Positions 60,011 through 64,000 of a stretch of 64,000 bases of DNA are shown piece after piece. The notes under the pieces are model-generated. The model searched no databases. It worked only from the letters and a program-made list of their open reading frames with translations, and had not been told where the DNA came from. Every line of letters begins with the position of its first letter. Within the stretch, counting starts at the first letter, position 1. Source of the stretch: Amycolatopsis jiangsuensis. Lineage in GTDB: Bacteria; Actinomycetota; Actinomycetes; Mycobacteriales; Pseudonocardiaceae. The stretch lies in the NCBI RefSeq assembly GCF_014204865.1, contig NZ_JACHMG010000001.1:7981122-8045121 (forward strand), in the 5' to 3' direction. Both the position numbers and the translations under genes were made by a program.

Positions 60011-60253
60011 GTGGCACGGCAACCGCATTCACCGGCAACGCGGGAGTTCGGCGTGCGCGTGCGGGAGCTGCGGCACCGGGCAGGCCTGAGCCAAGAGCAG
60101 TTGGCCGAGGTCGCCGGGGTGCACTGGACGTTCGTGAGCCAGGCCGAGCGCGGCTTGCGGAACCTGAGCCTTCACAACCTGCTGAAGTTCGCCGAAGGGC
60201 TCGGCGTCGACCCCCGGGAGCTGGTGCACGGCCTGAGGCCGCCGAAGGGGTGA
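60011..60253 (+). CDS. XRE-family regulator
   Basis: The 80-residue product is a single HTH (LRHRAGLSQEQLAEVAGVHW, LRNLSLHNLLKFAEGLGVDP). It is divergent from the lipoprotein operon and may control it. GTG start with GGGAGG upstream. Confidence 0.85.
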   Translation: MARQPHSPATREFGVRVRELRHRAGLSQEQLAEVAGVHWTFVSQAERGLRNLSLHNLLKFAEGLGVDPRELVHGLRPPKG

Positions 60254-60256
60254 GGT

Positions 60257-60514
60257 TCAGCCGCCGGGCAGGGATCGGTCCAGATCGGCGGTGAGGGCCA
60301 TGCGCAGGATCCACTGACGCTGCTCGCCGACGACACCGAGCGCGCCGAGGATCCCTGCCACGTCCAGTGGTTTCGGGGTGCGGTGCCCGAGTTCCCACGA
60401 CGAGATGACGGCCGGGTGTACCCCGACCCGGCGGGCCAGTTCCCGGACACCCCAGTGCGCGTTCTTCCGGGCTGCACGGAGCGCGGCACCTAGTTCGGGC
60501 GTTGCTTCATGCAT
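60257..60514 (-). CDS. XRE-family regulator
   Basis: The 85-residue HTH protein (LGAALRAARKNAHWGVRELA, VHPAVISSWELGHRTPKPLD) resembles the N-terminus of DUF5753-type regulators without the C-terminal part. ATG 60514 follows GAGGTGG. It is divergent from an excisionase-like gene and likely binds the repeats between them. Confidence 0.75.
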   Translation of the reverse strand: MHEATPELGAALRAARKNAHWGVRELARRVGVHPAVISSWELGHRTPKPLDVAGILGALGVVGEQRQWILRMALTADLDRSLPGG

Positions 60515-60526
60515 GGCCACCACCTC

Positions 60527-60623
60527 CGAACGCGGCGAAACGCGACAAGCGTACGTGAACGCGCGTGCTCGGCGGTGATCGCGGTCCATTGCGGCACTCG
60601 AATAGACGAACGCGGCAAACGCG
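60527..60623. promoter_or_regulatory. Repeated operator CGAACGCGGC(G)AAACGCG
   Basis: CGAACGCGGCGAAACGCG (60527-60544) and CGAACGCGGCAAACGCG (60607-60623) differ by one base and flank the divergent promoter between the XRE gene and the excisionase-like gene. Confidence 0.55.
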
Positions 60624-60638
60624 GGCGAAAGTAGGCAG

Positions 60639-60812
60639 GTGACCGATCGCCTGCTACCTACCGCCGACGCCGCCAAGGCCATCGGCGTGGACCGCCGAAC
60701 GCTGCAACGGTGGTGGAAGGCAGGCGACGTGACTCCCGAAGTGGTGACCCCGGGAGGGCACGCCCGGTGGGACGTGGACGACCTGAAACGCCAGCTGCGC
60801 GACCGTCGCTGA
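60639..60812 (+). CDS. MerR/excisionase-type small DNA-binding protein
   Basis: The 57-residue product has a winged-helix layout typical of excisionases (TADAAKAIGVDRRTLQRWWK, TPGGHARWDVDDLKRQLRDR). It is a candidate recombination directionality factor for the serine integrase or a small activator. GTG 60639 follows GTAGGCAG. An inverted repeat follows at 60829-60864. Confidence 0.65.
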   Translation: MTDRLLPTADAAKAIGVDRRTLQRWWKAGDVTPEVVTPGGHARWDVDDLKRQLRDRR

Positions 60813-60828
60813 CCCCGGGCGCACAGAA

Positions 60829-60864
60829 GCGGCCCACCCGCGAAAATCGTTGGGGGCGGGCCGC
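60829..60864. terminator. Convergent hairpin after the excisionase-like gene
   Basis: GCGGCCCACCC (60829-60839) pairs with the GGGGGCGGGCCGC region (60852-60864) with one mismatch. It lies between two convergent genes and could serve both. Confidence 0.6.
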
Positions 60865-60882
60865 ACCTGTTCTTCAGACGTG

Positions 60883-61635
60883 CTAGTCAGCCGGCTGCAC
60901 CGGGTTCTCCTGGATCACCTCGTCAACCAGTGCCGTGAAGTCCGCCATGGTGTACGCGTCGCTCAGGGTGTGCAGCATGAGCCGCCCGACGATGATGCGC
61001 CCAAGCGCGGACTCGGCCTTCAGCTCGACATCCGTGAGCCGATCTTTCGCGTGCTTGGTCTTGATCAGCCCATTGCCGTCCTTACGTGGCGCGCCCCGGA
61101 TCTGCTCGCGGGTCGCGAGGAGCTGCGTCGCAGTCTGGCCGGTAACCGCTACGTGGAACCTGTTCTGCATCATGGCGAACGCCGTCTGCGTGGATCGCTT
61201 GGTGCTGTCGTAGTCGACGGCGTCGGTGAGAAGGTCTCGGACTTCCAGGTAGTCGATCTTCTCCTGCAGGCGGGCAAGCTGCGTACGTGAGGCGTCTTCG
61301 CGGATGTACCCGCCGTCACGCCGAATCGAGGGCAGTACCTCTCTGGTGATCCACCGTCTGAATTTGCGCGCTTCCGGTTTTCGGCTGTCGAGCACCAGAT
61401 CTAACAGGCCGGACTCGTTAACAGCTTTCGTCTCGACGCGCGCACCTCGTGAGTTCTCGACACGGGTACTAGTCGTGTCGAGCGGATCCACCCTGCTCAG
61501 AGCGCTGCTGACGTCGGCGAGATCGAGGATGGTGCACACGTCCGAGGCGATCCACCATGGCTCTCCATTGAGATCGATGACGACGCGGACGTTGTTCCCT
61601 TCGAAGTCGAAGGGCATGATTTCGCTACCGGGCAT
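60883..61635 (-). CDS. BRO-N phage antirepressor, RhuM-like C-terminus
   Basis: The 250-residue product begins with a BRO-N domain (VRVVIDLNGEPWWIASDVCT, NESGLLDLVLDSRKPEARKF, RRWITREVLPSIRRDGGY). It continues in a RhuM-like helical part (YDSTKRSTQTAFAMMQNRFH). Such proteins regulate phage development. GAAAGG lies 6 nt before ATG 61635. Confidence 0.85.
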   Translation of the reverse strand: MPGSEIMPFDFEGNNVRVVIDLNGEPWWIASDVCTILDLADVSSALSRVDPLDTTSTRVENSRGARVETKAVNESGLLDLVLDSRKPEARKFRRWITREVLPSIRRDGGYIREDASRTQLARLQEKIDYLEVRDLLTDAVDYDSTKRSTQTAFAMMQNRFHVAVTGQTATQLLATREQIRGAPRKDGNGLIKTKHAKDRLTDVELKAESALGRIIVGRLMLHTLSDAYTMADFTALVDEVIQENPVQPAD

Positions 61636-61713
61636 GGCTGGCCTTTCGGGGGACTGTGGACTATTACTCGCGTTTCATGGTCGACCTGTTTCGCGCGTGA
61701 TCAATTTGTTAAC

Positions 61714-61754
61714 GACAGAGCCCCGGCCGCCACGAAGGTGACCGGGGCTCTGTC
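61714..61754 (-). terminator. Hairpin after the DUF2510 gene
   Basis: GACAGAGCCCCGG (61714-61726) pairs with CCGGGGCTCTGTC (61742-61754), a perfect 13-bp stem. It lies just past the minus-strand DUF2510 stop. Confidence 0.8.
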
Positions 61755-61766
61755 GTCGGGCTGCTG

Positions 61767-62084
61767 TTACTGCGGCGCAGGCGCGAAGCTTTCCACCCAT
61801 GTGGCGCCGTCCCACCACTGGAGCTGACCCTGCTGGTTCGGTGACGGGTACCAGCCCGGCGCGGGTGCCTGCGGCTGCACCGGCTCGGCGTTACGCTGCT
61901 TGCGCTTCGCCAGCAGGTCACCGATCGACCCGGCCGGGTAGCCGGTGCTGCTGCCGGACGCGTCCATCATCGAGGTCTGCTTGCGCAGTTCCTTCAGCTG
62001 GGCCTTGGCCACGCGCTGCTTTTTCGACGAGCCACGGACGACGCCGCCGGTGCCGACCATCAGGGACTTGCGGATGATGCCCAT
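61767..62084 (-). CDS. DUF2510-domain protein
   Basis: The 105-residue protein has a basic helical start (SSKKQRVAKAQLKELRKQTS) and ends with the DUF2510 module (PGWYPSPNQQGQLQWWDGAT). This domain is frequent in actinobacterial membrane proteins but there is no transmembrane helix here. Role unknown. Confidence 0.75.
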   Translation of the reverse strand: MGIIRKSLMVGTGGVVRGSSKKQRVAKAQLKELRKQTSMMDASGSSTGYPAGSIGDLLAKRKQRNAEPVQPQAPAPGWYPSPNQQGQLQWWDGATWVESFAPAPQ

Positions 62085-62204
62085 AGTGTTCGGGCCTTTC
62101 TGTTCAGCGAGGTTGATCGGGGAGTCGCGTGCGATGCGATGGCTGTTACGGGCTTCAGCTCATGGCGGGTGAGGTCCCCGCTGACATGGAGGGGCCGCTG
62201 ATGG

Positions 62205-63518
62205 TCAGATGGCGTACTTCCAGACGGTGAGGCTGTAGGCCGAGAACCACGCGCCGGCGAGCACGTAGGCCGCGAGGACGGCCACGGCCGTGGACTTGCG
62301 GCGCTTGGCGAGACCGAGCGCGATTGGAATCAGCAGCACGAACGCCGGTAGTAGGAATCGCACCTTCGCGAACGGCAGGCCGGCACTGCACAGGACCAGC
62401 AAGAGCGCGCCGAGGCCGTACGCGGCCAGCGGCCACGAGAGCCGGCGTATCGACACCACCGCAAGAACCACCGCGGCGATCACCAGCAGGGCGACAAGCG
62501 TGGGGAAAGCGCCGTCGGGACGTAGCAGTGTGCGGGGTATCCACTCGATGGCTTCGCGGCCCCAGTCGAACCGGGTGTTCCAGCCGCGGAGCTCGATGTC
62601 CTGCCACCCGGCCCATGAGCCGGTGCGCGCGGCGACGAATCCCCAGTAGCCGACCAGACCGATCGGCGCCAGCACCGCGGCTCCCAGCGCCGGCCACCGG
62701 CGTTCGCCACGCCATGCGGCGAGCACCGCCGCGAAAACGACGACGACGATCAGCACGCACGCGACCGAGCGCGTGAACCCGGCGAACATCGTCGCCACGC
62801 CGGCCAACGCCCAGTTCCGTTCGAGGACTCCGACGAGCGCCCACGCTGCGAGCGCGGTGAACAGTGCCTCGGTGTAGACCATGCTTTCGGTGATGGCCAT
62901 CGGCGCGCCCGACCACAGCACAACGAGCACCAGGCCAGCTCGCGGGCTCGCGACGAGCCGGCCGATTCGGTAGAGCGCGCACGCCGCGGCCACGCCAGCG
63001 AGCGTGGACACCACGACGCCCGCGGCCGGCAGCGGCAGGCCGGTCTTGCCGACCAGGCTGATCAGCATCGGATACAGGGGGAAGAAGCCGTATGGGGCGT
63101 CCGCGAACGCGTTACCGTCGATATCCAGTGGGTTCTGCACGCCGGCGTAGTTGTGCTCGGCGATCTGCAGGTACCACCAGCCATCCCACGAGCGCAGCCG
63201 GTCGCCGAACGGAAGGTTCCGATACGCCGACATGCCGGCCAGCACGGCGACGCTGACCACGCGGACGGCGAGGAACAGCCCGGCCGCGCGGGCATATCCG
63301 GATCGCGACCAGCCCTCGAACCGGCGGCGCGTGGTCTGCAGAAGGCCGGTATCGGGCGGAGGCGAAGTGATGATCGTCGATGCCGGAAGCTTCAGGAGAA
63401 GCCCCGATCTGTCTGCCTCCGTCACGGTGCTTCCCCTCGCTCGCGTCCGTTCGTAAACGTCGTCGCGCTCGCGCAGGTCGTTACGCATGCTCGCCGGCTG
63501 ACGGATTGTGGTGAGCAT
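62205..63518 (-). CDS. PIG-V-like membrane glycosyltransferase
   Basis: The 437-residue protein has about ten hydrophobic helices and the PIG-V/GT-C pattern: RSWDGWWYLQIAEHNY (acidic loop) and APYGFFPLYPMLISLV. Such enzymes transfer mannose from polyprenyl donors. In a prophage it may alter cell-envelope glycans and block phage adsorption. ATG 63518 shares its A with the upstream stop; GTG 63521 is an alternative. GGAGG lies upstream. Confidence 0.8.
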   Translation of the reverse strand: MLTTIRQPASMRNDLRERDDVYERTRARGSTVTEADRSGLLLKLPASTIITSPPPDTGLLQTTRRRFEGWSRSGYARAAGLFLAVRVVSVAVLAGMSAYRNLPFGDRLRSWDGWWYLQIAEHNYAGVQNPLDIDGNAFADAPYGFFPLYPMLISLVGKTGLPLPAAGVVVSTLAGVAAACALYRIGRLVASPRAGLVLVVLWSGAPMAITESMVYTEALFTALAAWALVGVLERNWALAGVATMFAGFTRSVACVLIVVVVFAAVLAAWRGERRWPALGAAVLAPIGLVGYWGFVAARTGSWAGWQDIELRGWNTRFDWGREAIEWIPRTLLRPDGAFPTLVALLVIAAVVLAVVSIRRLSWPLAAYGLGALLLVLCSAGLPFAKVRFLLPAFVLLIPIALGLAKRRKSTAVAVLAAYVLAGAWFSAYSLTVWKYAI

Positions 63519-63946
63519 CACTGCGCCTCCGCCCCGGCAGCCCGCAGCCGGTAATTCCGGTGCCACGGAAGCGGGCCCGAGATTCCGTCGAGCGCGCTCA
63601 TGAACGCTCGGGTGCACGCCGGGCAGAAGTCCTGCGGGGTGATCCAGCCGTCGGCGAGGTACTCGATGCAGCTCGACCACCCCGACCGCCGCGGTGCTTC
63701 GCACGCCGGCGCGGTGGCAGGGCTCTTCTCCGCGCAGCGGGGGCACACGTGCGCCCAGTCGTAGCTCGGCAACTCAGCGAAGGTGTTTTCGCCGCCGGGG
63801 TTGTGCCGGGCCACGTATCGCGCGTTGCACAACGCTGTCTCGGTCCCGGGCCGAGCGATGTGGTAGCGCGTCATGTCACCCTTGGGCGTGGTGAAGTAGC
63901 GGGCAATCGCAGGCGTTGCCTGCTCTGATGCCTTTCGCGTGGTCAC
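63518..63946 (-). CDS. Zinc-ribbon hypothetical protein
   Basis: The 142-residue protein has CPRC and CPAC motifs plus single cysteines, likely binding zinc, and a segment ALCNARYVARHNPGGENTFA. It is coupled with the glycosyltransferase (one-base stop/start overlap). GTG 63946 follows GGAGGGG by 7 nt. Confidence 0.6.
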   Translation of the reverse strand: MTTRKASEQATPAIARYFTTPKGDMTRYHIARPGTETALCNARYVARHNPGGENTFAELPSYDWAHVCPRCAEKSPATAPACEAPRRSGWSSCIEYLADGWITPQDFCPACTRAFMSALDGISGPLPWHRNYRLRAAGAEAQ

Positions 63947-63961
63947 TCCGATGCCCCTCCG

Positions 63962-63989
63962 GTCTTGGCGTTTCTTAATGTCTTGGCGT
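63962..63989 (-). promoter_or_regulatory. Direct repeats in the promoter of the zinc-ribbon/glycosyltransferase pair
   Basis: GTCTTGGCGT occurs at 63962-63971 and 63980-63989, perfect copies 18 bp apart, just upstream of the minus-strand start. They may be regulator half-sites. Confidence 0.35.
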
Positions 63990-64000
63990 GTTCATGTCGG

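Larger units (their letters stand above)
22951..64000 (+). mobile_element. Siphovirus-type prophage integrated in comEA (right end not reached)
   Basis: The region holds a complete set of phage modules: integration, immunity, replication, packaging, HK97-type head, long non-contractile tail with tape measure, lysis and lysogenic conversion. It runs at least 41 kb and still carries phage-like genes at the window edge. It would be about 37 kb in this window without the internal IS21 element. All late genes look intact, so it may be inducible, apart from the small gene disrupted by the IS element. Confidence 0.93.

Noticed and set aside
60000..64000. attR or right end of the prophage
   Set aside because: No comEA tail or copy of the attL junction was found, and the genes remain phage-like to the edge.

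Overview
The window is GC-rich actinobacterial chromosomal DNA. Its gene order (rplU-rpmA-obg-proB, then nadD-rsfS-gpgP-octT-degV-comEA) matches the mycobacterial/Pseudonocardiales arrangement. The composition, the GTG starts and the DUF3558-type lipoprotein fit an Amycolatopsis-like genus, but this is inferred from content; no search was run.

Positions 1-22957 are host chromosome. A 5'-truncated RNase E/G gene precedes rplU, rpmA, obg and proB. A decayed TetR/FAD-monooxygenase pair, a SulP transporter with a MerR regulator, a divergent HxlR/NmrA pair, a stand-alone argS and an MFS permease follow. A 1.4 kb gene-free stretch (13781-15188) carries three different perfect 8-bp tandem arrays (45, 9 and 14 copies). 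Next come a RecQ helicase with a phosphoribosyltransferase-like tail, then nadD, rsfS, gpgP, octT and degV. A cmtR-like metal sensor with a CDF exporter is inserted before comEA.

From about 22951 to past the right edge lies a siphovirus-type prophage, integrated by a large serine recombinase into the 3' end of comEA (attL; attR is outside the window). Left to right it has: integrase; divergent repressor/Cro with repeated operators; a tightly overlapped early operon (HNH proteins, a PD-(D/E)XK exonuclease, RusA, a primase-helicase, an SF2 helicase) with an ACTAGT-rich repeat block that could be the replication origin; the packaging, head and tail genes (HNH, terminase, portal, protease, capsid, connectors, a frameshifted tail chaperone, tape measure, tail tip); GH25 endolysin and holin-like genes; a strong terminator; and then a lysogenic-conversion/regulatory region. 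That last region has a DUF3558-like lipoprotein with an upstream partner, XRE regulators, an excisionase-like protein, a BRO-N antirepressor, a DUF2510 protein and a PIG-V-like membrane glycosyltransferase with a zinc-ribbon partner.

The prophage is interrupted by a 3.8 kb IS21-family element (38163-41935) with TG...CA ends, three binding-site repeats at each end and a 7-bp target duplication. Besides istA/istB it carries a PAS-ANTAR regulator as passenger. Removing the element in silico restores the reading frame of a small DUF6221-like phage gene.

The most notable signals are the octamer arrays with G-quadruplex potential beside recQ, the PAS-ANTAR passenger in the IS element, the HNH gene whose 3' end copies the end of the upstream exonuclease gene, the ACTAGT repeat block, the pair of 27-bp dyads in front of the packaging and capsid genes, and the 8-residue tandem duplication of a metal-ligand cysteine in the CmtR-like sensor.
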